Shown piece by piece: positions 1 to 7,781 of a stretch of 64,000 nucleotides of DNA. The translations under genes and the position numbers were made by a program. Under the pieces are notes generated by a model. It saw only the letters and a program-made list of their open reading frames with translations, made no database searches and had not been told where the DNA came from. The stretch is from Enterobacteriaceae bacterium UBA5654 (GTDB lineage: Bacteria; Pseudomonadota; Gammaproteobacteria; Enterobacterales; Enterobacteriaceae). The stretch spans positions 124,001 to 188,000 of the forward strand of contig DIJC01000020.1 in assembly GCA_002421005.1 (NCBI GenBank), read 5' to 3'. Positions within the stretch are counted from its first letter, which is position 1. Each line of letters starts with the position of its first letter.

Positions 1-938
1 GCTTCCTGTTGGTGCTTACTTTTGACAGGGACGGCAAGCGCATCCCCTCCCGCAAAAGAGGCCCAGTCGCCTTTTTTCTCACCCGGATAATACCCTACGC
101 CATATTCGATATGCGGGTAGCTGTCTTTGAAGACTTTAAAGACAAAAGCACCCGAACCGACCATACCGATTTTCCCTGAAGCAAAACTATCAATCAGCGA
201 GTTATCCCCTCTGGAAACAGGAGACATCAGGCCGTCAGTATACATTTTGTGGAAAAATAACAGGGTGCGTTTATTACTTTCTGAATTAATAACGGATTGC
301 TTACCCTCATCAGTAAAGACGTCGCCGCCATTGGCCCACATATAGGGCAGGAGAGTAAATGCCAGGCAGCCAGAGCAGGTGCCGGGGATAGCAAAGCCGT
401 AGTATCCGTCGCCAATCTTATTAATTTTCTCGGAATACTCTCTTAATTCCTGTAGCGTTTCTGGCGGTCTTTCAGGATCTAACCCCGCCTGGCGAAATAT
501 CTTTTTGTTGTAAAATAAGAAGGAAGACTCGGCAGAAAATGGCACGCCGTAGAGACGTCCTTTGGAGACGCCGATGGTTTTCAGGGAGCCGCTGAGTTGC
601 TTAATATAATCCCGGTCGCCAATTTTATCCGTCAGGTCTACCAGTTGTTCAGAACCATGAAGCTGCGGCAGAAAAGAGACATCCAGCGCCACCAGGTCCG
701 GGGCGCTGTCGGCGGCAATCGATGAGCTAAGCTTGGTTAACATGCTCTCGCCGGGGATCATGTTCAGCTTAATATTGACTTTATCCTGGGATTTATTATA
801 AGCCGCAACCAGCAGTTCCAGTGACGTCTGATTAGAGCGCCCCCAGAAGGTAACAGTTTCTTTTGCGTGTGCAATGCTACCCAATGTCGCAGAAATAATA
901 CAGGCGGCAAGAGTGGTATGTAGAGCCTTTGAAAACAT
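1..938 (-). CDS. sugar ABC transporter extracellular solute-binding protein, C-terminus cut by window edge
   Basis: I translated this by hand from the minus strand; about 312 codons are visible and the frame is open to position 1. The N-terminus (MFSKALHTTLAACIISATLG, then a small-residue stretch ending AHA) is a Sec signal peptide. The mature part begins with a 'VTFWG' strand and contains 'APDLVALDV' and 'YGVPFSAESSFLFYNKKIF', typical of family 1 (MalE/UgpB-type) periplasmic sugar-binding proteins. GAGG lies about 5 nt before the ATG. The gene follows the LacI-type regulator by 16 nt on the same strand, so they are probably co-transcribed, with permease genes expected beyond the left edge. 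The sugar cannot be told from sequence. Confidence 0.85.
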   Translation of the reverse strand, partial: MFSKALHTTLAACIISATLGSIAHAKETVTFWGRSNQTSLELLVAAYNKSQDKVNIKLNMIPGESMLTKLSSSIAADSAPDLVALDVSFLPQLHGSEQLVDLTDKIGDRDYIKQLSGSLKTIGVSKGRLYGVPFSAESSFLFYNKKIFRQAGLDPERPPETLQELREYSEKINKIGDGYYGFAIPGTCSGCLAFTLLPYMWANGGDVFTDEGKQSVINSESNKRTLLFFHKMYTDGLMSPVSRGDNSLIDSFASGKIGMVGSGAFVFKVFKDSYPHIEYGVGYYPGEKKGDWASFAGGDALAVPVKSKHQQE

Positions 939-954
939 AAACACCTCGGTTTTG

Positions 955-1983
955 TTAACTTATGGAATATCTACAACTTGATTCACTCATTTGCAGGTAG
1001 CAGGGAACGATAATTTTTCCCCGGTGGACCTGCCCATCAATTTTTTCTATTAAACATTTACCGGCGATCCGGCCTAATTCTTTTAACTCAAAATCAACGC
1101 TGCTAAGCGTCGGGCGACAGAGTTCGGTAATTACCTGCCAGTTATCGTAACTCACGACCGCCACATCTTTTGGCACCTGGCGATGATGTTCATGTAATGC
1201 CTGTAATACGCCATGGGCGATTAAATCATTTCCGGTAATAATGCCGTCCACTTCAGGACACCGGGTCAGAATTTCCCGTGCAGCGGCATAGCCATGTTCA
1301 GAATTCCACGGACCGTATTGCAGCGGATAATGTTTTAAGCCGTGAGCAGATAGCACGCTTTTACAGCCAGCATCGCGCTGGCGGACCGCCATAAAATGTG
1401 CAGGCCCGGTAATTTGCACAATATGTTTGCAGCCCTGGGTGATCAAATGCTGACTGGCAAGCTGGCCCGCACCGATATCATCAGGCAGGACGCAAAGGGC
1501 ATTTTCATCTTCAACGTCGGTGTAGGCATAGACTACCGGCGTCTGATTCTTTTTCATTGGCAGCGGCAGGCGGGTATCCGTTTTAGCAGCGGTGACAATA
1601 ATGCCGTCAACGCGTTTTGCCAGTAAAGAATCAACATGTCTTTTAAGTTCCTGCTCGCAGCCGCCAGCATTGCACAGGAACACGGATATTTGCGCTTCCG
1701 CCAGCGCGTTCTCTATTCCATTAAGAATAGGCAGACTGAAACGTCCGTAATTATCGCTGGATAATAATCCAATGGTGTATGTTTTCTTTTGATGCAGCGC
1801 GCGTGCCAGTTCGCTCGGTCGGTAATCCAGTTCGTTAATGACTCTCTTAACGTTATCCTGGGTTTGCCGACTAATTGATCCGGTGCCGTTCATGACTTTT
1901 GACACGGTACTAATACTGACATTGGCTGCACTGGCAATGTCTTTTATCGTGACGCGAGTGCCTGGTTTGCTTTTTTTCATCAT
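955..1983 (-). CDS. LacI/GalR-family transcriptional regulator
   Basis: 342 residues, the normal length for the family. The N-terminal helix-turn-helix (about residues 11-35, 'VTIKDIASAANVSISTVSK') is followed by the hinge helix ('YRPSELARALHQKK') and a periplasmic-binding-protein-like effector domain ('TYTIGLL', 'VDGIIVTA', 'VDGIITGNDLIAHGV', 'DVAVVSYDNW'). Two adjacent ATGs are possible starts and no strong Shine-Dalgarno is visible. The solute-binding gene follows 16 nt downstream, so this is probably the local regulator of a carbohydrate ABC operon. A perfect 16-bp palindrome just upstream (2028-2043) fits autoregulation. Effector unknown. Confidence 0.9.
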   Translation of the reverse strand: MMKKSKPGTRVTIKDIASAANVSISTVSKVMNGTGSISRQTQDNVKRVINELDYRPSELARALHQKKTYTIGLLSSDNYGRFSLPILNGIENALAEAQISVFLCNAGGCEQELKRHVDSLLAKRVDGIIVTAAKTDTRLPLPMKKNQTPVVYAYTDVEDENALCVLPDDIGAGQLASQHLITQGCKHIVQITGPAHFMAVRQRDAGCKSVLSAHGLKHYPLQYGPWNSEHGYAAAREILTRCPEVDGIITGNDLIAHGVLQALHEHHRQVPKDVAVVSYDNWQVITELCRPTLSSVDFELKELGRIAGKCLIEKIDGQVHRGKIIVPCYLQMSESSCRYSIS

Positions 1984-2027
1984 TAGAGGAGGCCAGGTTA
2001 TTTTGAATGCGGCGAGGATATAAGAAA

Positions 2028-2043
2028 AGGAAAACGTTTTCCT
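2028..2043. promoter_or_regulatory. LacI-family operator palindrome
   Basis: A perfect 16-bp palindrome (AGGAAAACGTTTTCCT) with the central CG typical of LacI/GalR operators. It is centred 52 nt upstream of the regulator start codon. The family match is established knowledge; autorepression is inferred. Confidence 0.7.
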
Positions 2044-2280
2044 ATTAAATTATAACCAGAGTGAGAAAAAGATCACAATTGTCTTCATTGGTGGGGTAAT
2101 AATGTGACTGAGGTAATATTTATACAATTTAATATATATTGGCAGGGTGAATAAAATACCGAAATATTCCTCTGGTATATATATTAAAAATGAATGAGAT
2201 ATTTTTATGATAATATTTGTATGGTGATTAAATTAGTCTATATATAAAATTGTGGTGAATGTTTTCCAGGCGTGCGACAT

Positions 2281-2311
2281 AAAAAAAAGCCGATCCACAG
2301 ATCGGCTTTTT
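2281..2311 (-). terminator. Rho-independent terminator of tsx (bidirectional)
   Basis: Stem AGCCGATC / GATCGGCT with loop CACA, an A-tract before it and a T-tract after it on the plus strand. On the minus strand it reads as a hairpin followed by eight T, 15-45 nt after the tsx stop codon. The rest of 2044-2280 is AT-rich and I see no gene in it. Confidence 0.85.
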
Positions 2312-2325
2312 ACATCGTTATGACA

Positions 2326-3180
2326 TCAGAAATTGTAGCCTGCGACCAGATACCAGCCAAAGCCGTTAGATTTGATCGGCTCGGCCTGCCAGACCGGCTG
2401 GTCGCCATCGTTCCACTGGCCGCCGTTATGGAAGTAACGCGCGACGACTGAGTAGTGCCAGTGGTCGTAGTTCAGCGCCAGCACGTGGCTGGAAGCGATA
2501 GAGTTGCTGGTGCGGTATTGATCGTCGCCCAGATCCGAACCCCAGTCGAAGTTGGTAAAGCCGATGTAGCTTAAGTGGCCGCCCCAGACATCGGTGATTG
2601 GCACAAAGTATTTCACTTTGAAACGGTAGCCGTCCCACTCGTTCTCGTTTGACGCGCCGTAGTTCTGCCACTGGTATTTTGCGTAAACGTTCAGCGACAA
2701 ACCAATCGGCAGGCCGGTTTCAACGTCCGTGCCCAGACCCATGTACCAGGTGCTCTGACGGCCCGACTCGTTGCGGCCCATATCGTAGATATAGTTGTTG
2801 GCAAAGTACCATTCTTTAAACGGTCCAACGCTCAGATCGGAGTTGGTCAGCTTGTCGATGGAGAAACGCGGCTCGATTTCGGTAAACAGCGGGGAACCGT
2901 GATTCCAGATACCGCGAGAATCGCCGTCGCCGCCGAAGAAGCGTGGAGCATCGACATAGCCGTAGAAATCAAACCAGTCCTTTTTCGCGAAGGCTTCGTA
3001 TTCGAGGTAGGTATCGTTGCGCAGCGCCGGTCCGAAGCGGGTGTGATAGCTGCCGACCACGTTGACGCTCTGATGCCACCAATCGGAAAGGAACTGCGGT
3101 TTTTCTTCTTCTGCGGCGTTCACCGAAAAAGTGGAAGAGAGCGCCAGCACAGCGCCTGCTGCAAGAATTGTATATTTCAT
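2326..3180 (-). CDS. tsx: Nucleoside-specific channel-forming outer membrane protein Tsx
   Basis: Tsx is a 12-stranded outer-membrane beta-barrel that passes nucleosides and deoxynucleosides, and is a phage/colicin receptor in E. coli. The signal peptide (about residues 1-22, ending VNA-AEE) and conserved barrel segments ('DWWHQSVNVVGSYHTRFGP', 'YLEYEAFAKKDWFDFYGY', 'GRQSTWYMGLGTD') leave no doubt. The C-terminal 'YLVAGYNF' is the BamA-recognition end. At 284 residues it is 10 shorter than the 294 I recall for E. coli. The shortening falls in surface loops: 'DLGDDQYRTSNSIASSH' lacks about eight residues present in E. coli, and the last loop ('DGDQPVWQAEPIKSNGFGW') is divergent. Monocistronic with its own terminator. 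Confidence 0.97.
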   Translation of the reverse strand: MKYTILAAGAVLALSSTFSVNAAEEEKPQFLSDWWHQSVNVVGSYHTRFGPALRNDTYLEYEAFAKKDWFDFYGYVDAPRFFGGDGDSRGIWNHGSPLFTEIEPRFSIDKLTNSDLSVGPFKEWYFANNYIYDMGRNESGRQSTWYMGLGTDVETGLPIGLSLNVYAKYQWQNYGASNENEWDGYRFKVKYFVPITDVWGGHLSYIGFTNFDWGSDLGDDQYRTSNSIASSHVLALNYDHWHYSVVARYFHNGGQWNDGDQPVWQAEPIKSNGFGWYLVAGYNF

Positions 3181-3263
3181 AGTTATGCCACTGTTTAAAA
3201 ATCCCTCACGGGAACGAAAGATGAGTACGCGTTGCTAAATGTTTCAATTTTTCTGTGGGGCCT

Positions 3264-3269
3264 ATTATA
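3264..3269 (-). promoter_or_regulatory. Candidate -10 element of tsx
   Basis: TATAAT on the minus strand about 85 nt before the tsx start, in an AT-rich region. An inverted repeat ATGTG-N6-CACAT lies upstream (3291-3306). E. coli tsx is controlled by CRP/CytR and DeoR. Spacing in this repeat is 2 bp too short for a normal CRP site, so I do not call one. Confidence 0.5.
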
Positions 3270-3445
3270 AGAATCCCTGCTCACAAAAATATGTGTTGTT
3301 TCACATTCTTCTCATTGACGTAATCGATTGCGTTCACGTTTGCGTACTTTAACGGCGGCGATTGTACTGGCAACTGCGTGGGTTGCCAATATTCGCTTAC
3401 GAAATACGGGGAAAAGCGGGCGGAAAATGATCCGCCCTGGCAGGA

Positions 3446-3988
3446 TTAAGGTTGTTGTGCGGGCTGAATGTCATGGATTCGAATGAAACCTAACTGCTCA
3501 GGCGTAATGCCATTGAGTTGCAGGGCAACATCGACATCGCTGGGGGCCAGGGTGCTGGCAGGGGCGTTGATCAACTGGCTCTGCACGTTAACTTCCTGAT
3601 AGTTCTGGGTGGTGCCCTGAAGCTGTCCCCATTCTACAGTGCCGCTGAAGGCCGGTAACGGATCGTTCGATTCGCCCTGAATACGCAGCGTCGCCCGCGT
3701 GCCGTCGGCGTTTGGCGCGATATTGGTCAGCGACATCCGCAGCATCCCGATCTGACTGTTCAGGCGGGCGGGCGTGTTTGCGCCGGGCAGTAAATAAACG
3801 CCGCTGGCCGATTTCGCATTCAGCGCATTTTGCTGGGTGATTTTTACCGTTTCTTTATTCAGCTCCGTCATTTCTTTATTGAGCGTGCTTACGCTCTGAT
3901 GCAACTGACGAACTTCACTGTGCGGTGCGCAGGCGGCCAGAGTAAACAGGCTCCCCAGCGTCAAAGCTTTCAGATAACCTCTTGTCAT
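3446..3988 (-). CDS. yajI: YajI family lipoprotein
   Basis: 180 residues from the ATG at 3988, which has GAAGGA about 9 nt upstream. The frame extends further upstream, but the N-terminal MTRGYLKALTLGSLFTLAAC is a lipoprotein signal peptide with lipobox LAAC (lipidated Cys20), so the internal start is chosen. The mature part begins with a predicted helical/coiled segment ('LHQSVSTLNKEMTELNKETVK') and then a beta-rich DUF3251-type domain. Function is not established. Lies between tsx and nrdR as in E. coli. Confidence 0.9.
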   Translation of the reverse strand: MTRGYLKALTLGSLFTLAACAPHSEVRQLHQSVSTLNKEMTELNKETVKITQQNALNAKSASGVYLLPGANTPARLNSQIGMLRMSLTNIAPNADGTRATLRIQGESNDPLPAFSGTVEWGQLQGTTQNYQEVNVQSQLINAPASTLAPSDVDVALQLNGITPEQLGFIRIHDIQPAQQP

Positions 3989-4143
3989 AGCGTCGATTCC
4001 TTCAAAAGGGCAATTATTATCATTAGGGTAGAGGATAACGGCGCGCCTGCCATCGATCCATAGTCTCAAAAAAGCTCTTCCTTTGTAGTCCCGCCAGTTC
4101 AGGGTAAACTATAGGCCACATTCACCACTCGTCAGGACGCGTT

Positions 4144-4593
4144 ATGCACTGCCCATTCTGTTTAGCCGTAGATACCAAAGTAATTGACTCCCGTCTGGTG
4201 GGGGAAGGCTCTTCAGTGCGCCGTCGTCGGCAGTGTCTGGTCTGTAATGAACGCTTCACCACCTTTGAAGTGGCGGAACTGGTGATGCCGCGAGTGGTGA
4301 AAAGCAACGACGTCCGCGAACCCTTTAATGAAGATAAACTGCGCAACGGTATGCTGCGCGCGCTGGAAAAGCGCCCGGTGAGTGCGGATGACGTCGAAAT
4401 GGCGCTTAATCACATTAAATCGCAATTACGGGCAACCGGTGAACGCGAAGTGCCCAGTAAGATGATCGGCAATCTGGTGATGGAGCAGCTTAAAAAGCTC
4501 GATAAAGTGGCTTACATCCGTTTTGCCTCCGTCTACCGCAGTTTCGAAGACATCAAAGAATTTGGCGAAGAGATCGCCCGCTTACAGGATTAA
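4144..4593 (+). CDS. nrdR: Transcriptional repressor NrdR of ribonucleotide reductase genes
   Basis: 149 residues, full length. The N-terminal zinc ribbon uses two CxxC pairs (Cys3/Cys6 in 'HCPFC', Cys31/Cys34 in 'CLVC'). The ATP-cone domain covers about residues 49-139 ('VVKSNDVREPFNEDKLRNGM'). NrdR senses ATP/dATP and represses the nrd operons. It is the first gene of the nrdR-ribD-ribE-nusB-thiL run; ribD starts 3 nt after its stop, indicating coupled expression. Confidence 0.97.
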   Translation: MHCPFCLAVDTKVIDSRLVGEGSSVRRRRQCLVCNERFTTFEVAELVMPRVVKSNDVREPFNEDKLRNGMLRALEKRPVSADDVEMALNHIKSQLRATGEREVPSKMIGNLVMEQLKKLDKVAYIRFASVYRSFEDIKEFGEEIARLQD

Positions 4594-4596
4594 CTC

Positions 4597-5700
4597 ATGC
4601 AGGATGAAGTGTACATGGCGCGGGCGCTGAAGCTGGCGCAGCGCGGTCAGTTTACCACCCATCCCAATCCCCGCGTGGGCTGTGTGATTGTCAAAGAAGG
4701 CGACATCGTCGGGGAAGGTTTTCACCAGCGTGCGGGCGAGCCACATGCGGAAGTGTATGCCCTGCGTATGGCGGGCGAAAAGGCCCGTGGCGCAACGGCC
4801 TATGTGACGCTTGAGCCGTGCAGTCATCATGGCCGCACGCCGCCGTGCTGCGAAGCGCTGATTGCAGCAGGCGTCGCGCGCGTTGTCGTCGCCATGCAGG
4901 ACCCCAATCCGCAGGTGGCCGGGCGCGGTCTGTACCGTCTGCAACAGGAAGGTATTGAGGTCAGTCACGGGCTGATGATGAGCGAAGCGGAAGCGCTGAA
5001 TAAAGGCTTCCTGAAAAGAATGCGCACCGGCTTTCCGTATGTGCAGCTTAAGCTTGGCGCGTCGCTGGACGGACGCACGGCAATGCACAGCGGCGAAAGC
5101 CAGTGGATCACCTCACCGCAAGCGCGGCGCGATGTGCAGCGTTTGCGCGCGCAAAGTCACGCCATTCTGACCACCAGTGCCACGGTGCTGGCGGACGATC
5201 CGCAGCTGAACGTCCGCCGCGATGCGCTTTCCGCCGAGGTGCTGGCGCGCTATCCGCAGGATGAATTGCGCCAGCCTGTGCGCGTGGTGATTGACAGCCA
5301 CAACCGCGTGACCCCGGAACACCGCATCGTTCAGCAGGCGGGAGAAACCTGGTTTGCGCGTACCGAACAGGATAATCGCGTCTGGCCTGCAAACGTGCGC
5401 ACGCTGAGCATTCCGGCGCACAACGGGCATCTGGATCTGGTCCTGCTGCTGATGCAACTGGGACGCGAGCAAATTAACAGCGTCTGGGTGGAAGCCGGTC
5501 CAACCCTTGCGGGCGCGCTGATTCAGGCCGGGCTGGTCGATGAACTGCTGGTGTACCTCGCGCCCAAACTGCTGGGCAGCGATGCCCGCGCACTTTGCGT
5601 GCTGCCGGGGCTTGAGAAGCTCGCCGATGCGCCCCATTTTAAATTCAATGAGATACGACAGGTTGGCCCGGATATTTGTCTCCATCTGACTAACCTGTAG
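4597..5700 (+). CDS. ribD: Bifunctional riboflavin deaminase/reductase RibD
   Basis: 367 residues, same as E. coli RibD. The N-terminal cytidine-deaminase-like domain carries the zinc motif 'HAE' and 'PCSHHGRTPPCC' (about residues 50-85). The C-terminal part is the DHFR-like 5-amino-6-(5-phosphoribosylamino)uracil reductase ('LKLGASLDGRTAM', 'WVEAGPTLAGALIQAGLVDEL'). It catalyses steps 2 and 3 of riboflavin synthesis. It starts 3 nt after nrdR and is followed by ribE after 86 nt. Confidence 0.98.
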   Translation: MQDEVYMARALKLAQRGQFTTHPNPRVGCVIVKEGDIVGEGFHQRAGEPHAEVYALRMAGEKARGATAYVTLEPCSHHGRTPPCCEALIAAGVARVVVAMQDPNPQVAGRGLYRLQQEGIEVSHGLMMSEAEALNKGFLKRMRTGFPYVQLKLGASLDGRTAMHSGESQWITSPQARRDVQRLRAQSHAILTTSATVLADDPQLNVRRDALSAEVLARYPQDELRQPVRVVIDSHNRVTPEHRIVQQAGETWFARTEQDNRVWPANVRTLSIPAHNGHLDLVLLLMQLGREQINSVWVEAGPTLAGALIQAGLVDELLVYLAPKLLGSDARALCVLPGLEKLADAPHFKFNEIRQVGPDICLHLTNL

Positions 5701-5786
5701 CGCCTGCGGTATAAACAGCAGCAGCGCCTGAATTATTATGATAAAATCCGCCCCCCTGCGGGGCCAAATGAACCCAAAGGAAGAGT

Positions 5787-6257
5787 ATGAACATTATTGA
5801 AGCTAACGTTGCTGCCCCGGACGCTCGCGTCGCCATCACCATTGCGCGTTTTAACAATTTCATCAATGACAGCCTGTTAGAAGGCGCGATTGACGCTCTC
5901 AAGCGTATTGGTCAGGTGAAAGATGAAAACATCACCGTTGTCTGGGTGCCCGGCGCTTACGAGCTGCCTCTGGCGACCGGTGCGCTGGCGAAAACCGGTA
6001 AGTACGATGCGATAGTGGCACTCGGCACCGTGATCCGTGGCGGTACTGCCCACTTTGAATATGTCGCGGGCGGCGCAAGCAACGGTCTGGCGCACGTCGC
6101 ACAGGAAACAGAAATTCCTGTCGCTTTCGGCGTACTCACCACTGAAAGTATTGAACAAGCCATCGAACGCGCTGGCACAAAAGCCGGTAACAAAGGTGCA
6201 GAAGCTGCACTGACCGCGCTTGAAATGATTAATGTATTGAAAGCCATCAAGGCCTGA
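5787..6257 (+). CDS. ribE: 6,7-dimethyl-8-ribityllumazine synthase
   Basis: 156 residues, also called RibH. The family signatures are present: 'RFNNFINDSLLEGAIDAL', 'VPGAYELPLATGAL', 'LGTVIRGGTAHFEYV'. It condenses the pyrimidine intermediate from RibD with 3,4-dihydroxy-2-butanone 4-phosphate; the enzyme forms a 60-mer capsid in relatives. Shine-Dalgarno AAGGAAG lies 6 nt before the ATG. It sits between ribD and nusB as in E. coli. No FMN riboswitch is visible upstream. Confidence 0.98.
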   Translation: MNIIEANVAAPDARVAITIARFNNFINDSLLEGAIDALKRIGQVKDENITVVWVPGAYELPLATGALAKTGKYDAIVALGTVIRGGTAHFEYVAGGASNGLAHVAQETEIPVAFGVLTTESIEQAIERAGTKAGNKGAEAALTALEMINVLKAIKA

Positions 6258-6276
6258 ATTTTGTAAGGGGAATTCC

Positions 6277-6696
6277 GTGAAACCTGCTGCTCGTCGCCGC
6301 GCCCGTGAATGTGCCGTCCAGGCGCTTTACTCCTGGCAGTTGTCCCAGAACGACATCGCTGATGTCGAATACCAGTTCCTGGCGGAACAGGACGTCAAAG
6401 ATGTTGACGTAGTGTATTTCCGTGAACTGCTCTCCGGGGTGGCGACTAACAGCGCATATCTCGACGGCCTGATGAAGCCGTACCTGTCCCGCCTGCTTGA
6501 AGAGCTGGGCCAGGTTGAGAAAGCCGTACTGCGTATCGCGCTGTTCGAACTGTCCAAACGTGATGATGTACCGTACAAAGTCGCCATCAACGAAGCCATT
6601 GAACTGGCCAAAACGTTTGGTGCAGAAGACAGCCACAAATTCGTAAACGGCGTGCTGGATAAAGCAGCCCCGGCGATCCGTCCCCGCAAAAAGTAA
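6277..6696 (+). CDS. nusB: Transcription antitermination factor NusB
   Basis: 139 residues, full length, all-helical NusB domain ('RRRARECAVQALYSWQLS' at the N-terminus, 'INEAIELAKTFGAEDSHKF' near the C-terminus). NusB binds boxA RNA with NusE (S10) for rRNA antitermination. It is 19 nt after ribE with AAGGGGA before its GTG-ATG region, in the rib-nus-thi operon, and followed by an intercistronic hairpin before thiL. Confidence 0.98.
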   Translation: MKPAARRRARECAVQALYSWQLSQNDIADVEYQFLAEQDVKDVDVVYFRELLSGVATNSAYLDGLMKPYLSRLLEELGQVEKAVLRIALFELSKRDDVPYKVAINEAIELAKTFGAEDSHKFVNGVLDKAAPAIRPRKK

Positions 6697-6701
6697 TCTC
6701 C

Positions 6702-6750
6702 AGGCCGGAACAGCAGGGCGGTCTTCGCTCTGCTCCCGGCCTTTTCTTTT
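6702..6750 (+). terminator. Hairpin between nusB and thiL (attenuator-like)
   Basis: AGGCCGG ... CAGCAG-GCG-loop-CGC-CTGCT ... CCGGCCT, an imperfect long stem followed by TTTTCTTTT. It could terminate part of the transcription coming from nusB. thiL lies only 20 nt downstream, so read-through is expected. Confidence 0.6.
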
Positions 6751-6769
6751 TACTGCTGAGGCTTAACGT

Positions 6770-7741
6770 ATGGCATGCGGCGAATTTTCCCTGATTGCCC
6801 GTTATTTTGACCGCGTAAGAAGCTCCCGCCGTGATGTTGAAACCGGCATCGGCGACGACTGTGCGCTACTCAATATTCCTGAAAGACAGACGCTGGCAAT
6901 CAGCACCGACACGCTGGTATGCGGGACGCATTTCCTGCCGGATATCGATCCTGCCGATCTGGCGTATAAAGCGCTGGCGGTGAACGTCAGCGATCTGGCG
7001 GCAATGGGTGCCGATCCGGCGTGGTTAACGCTGGCACTGACCCTGCCGGAAGTCGATGAATCCTGGCTTGCCGCCTTTAGCGACAGCCTGTTTGAACAGC
7101 TTAATTACTACGATATGCAGCTGATTGGCGGCGATACCACTCGCGGTCCGCTTTCCATGACCCTGGGTATTCACGGCTACGTGCCGGTGGGCCGCGCCCT
7201 GAAACGTTCCGGCGCGAAGCCTGGCGACTGGATTTACGTGACCGGCACGCCGGGTGACAGTGCGGCAGGTCTGGCGATTTTGCAGGATCGGCTCCAGGTG
7301 AATGACCCGGCGGATGCGGCTTATCTGGTGAAACGGCATATCCGGCCGACGCCGCGCATTCTGCACGGTCAGGCGCTGCGCGATCGCGCCAGTTCAGCTA
7401 TCGATCTCTCCGACGGTCTGATTTCCGATCTCGGTCATATCCTCAAAGCCAGCGGCTGCGGGGCACGTCTCGATCTCGACGCTTTTCCGTTGTCTGCGCA
7501 GATGCAGCGCCATGTTGAGCCTGACCAGGCGCTGCGCTGGGCGCTGGCGGGCGGCGAAGATTACGAACTGTGCTTTACCGTCCCGGAACTGAATCGCGGT
7601 GCGCTGGATGTGGCGCTGGGGCATCTCGGCGCGGCGTTTACCTGCATCGGCCAGATTGTGCCGGAAAGTGAAGGGCTGGAGTTTGTCCGCAACGGTGCGC
7701 CGGTGACTTTTGACTGGAAAGGTTACGATCACTTTGCCTGA
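6770..7741 (+). CDS. thiL: Thiamine-monophosphate kinase ThiL
   Basis: 323 residues; makes thiamine diphosphate from thiamine monophosphate using ATP. Conserved 'GIGDDCALL' (Mg/ATP site), 'AVNVSDLAAMGADP', 'LIGGDTTRGPLSMT', 'SAIDLSDGLISDLGH' and 'LAGGEDYELCF' identify the AIR-synthase/PurM-like family. The protein ends 'GYDHFA', two residues short of E. coli (..FATP). In E. coli the gene end overlaps pgpA; here a perfect 14-bp-stem hairpin follows immediately and pgpA is absent (see findings). Confidence 0.97.
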   Translation: MACGEFSLIARYFDRVRSSRRDVETGIGDDCALLNIPERQTLAISTDTLVCGTHFLPDIDPADLAYKALAVNVSDLAAMGADPAWLTLALTLPEVDESWLAAFSDSLFEQLNYYDMQLIGGDTTRGPLSMTLGIHGYVPVGRALKRSGAKPGDWIYVTGTPGDSAAGLAILQDRLQVNDPADAAYLVKRHIRPTPRILHGQALRDRASSAIDLSDGLISDLGHILKASGCGARLDLDAFPLSAQMQRHVEPDQALRWALAGGEDYELCFTVPELNRGALDVALGHLGAAFTCIGQIVPESEGLEFVRNGAPVTFDWKGYDHFA

Positions 7742-7773
7742 AGACCTGCCGGACTGTACGTCCGGCAGGTCTT
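7741..7773. terminator. Perfect hairpin closing thiL and yajO (convergent)
   Basis: 14-bp perfect stem (AAGACCTGCCGGAC / GTCCGGCAGGTCTT) with loop TGTAC, beginning at the last base of the thiL stop codon and ending 9 nt before the yajO stop. There is no strong T-tract. Probably a bidirectional terminator at the junction where pgpA would normally lie. Confidence 0.65.
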
Positions 7774-7781
7774 AGCGACGA

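Noticed and set aside
2051..2085. CRP-like GTGA ... TCAC pair upstream of the LacI gene
   Set aside because: The two halves are 8 nt apart rather than 6, so it does not match the consensus.
3281..3310. CRP site at the tsx promoter
   Set aside because: The repeat ATGTG-N6-CACAT has 2 bp less spacing than the CRP consensus TGTGA-N6-TCACA, so I did not annotate it.
5701..5786. FMN riboswitch before ribE
   Set aside because: The gap is 86 nt and shows no conserved RFN element; in Enterobacteriaceae that riboswitch controls ribB.
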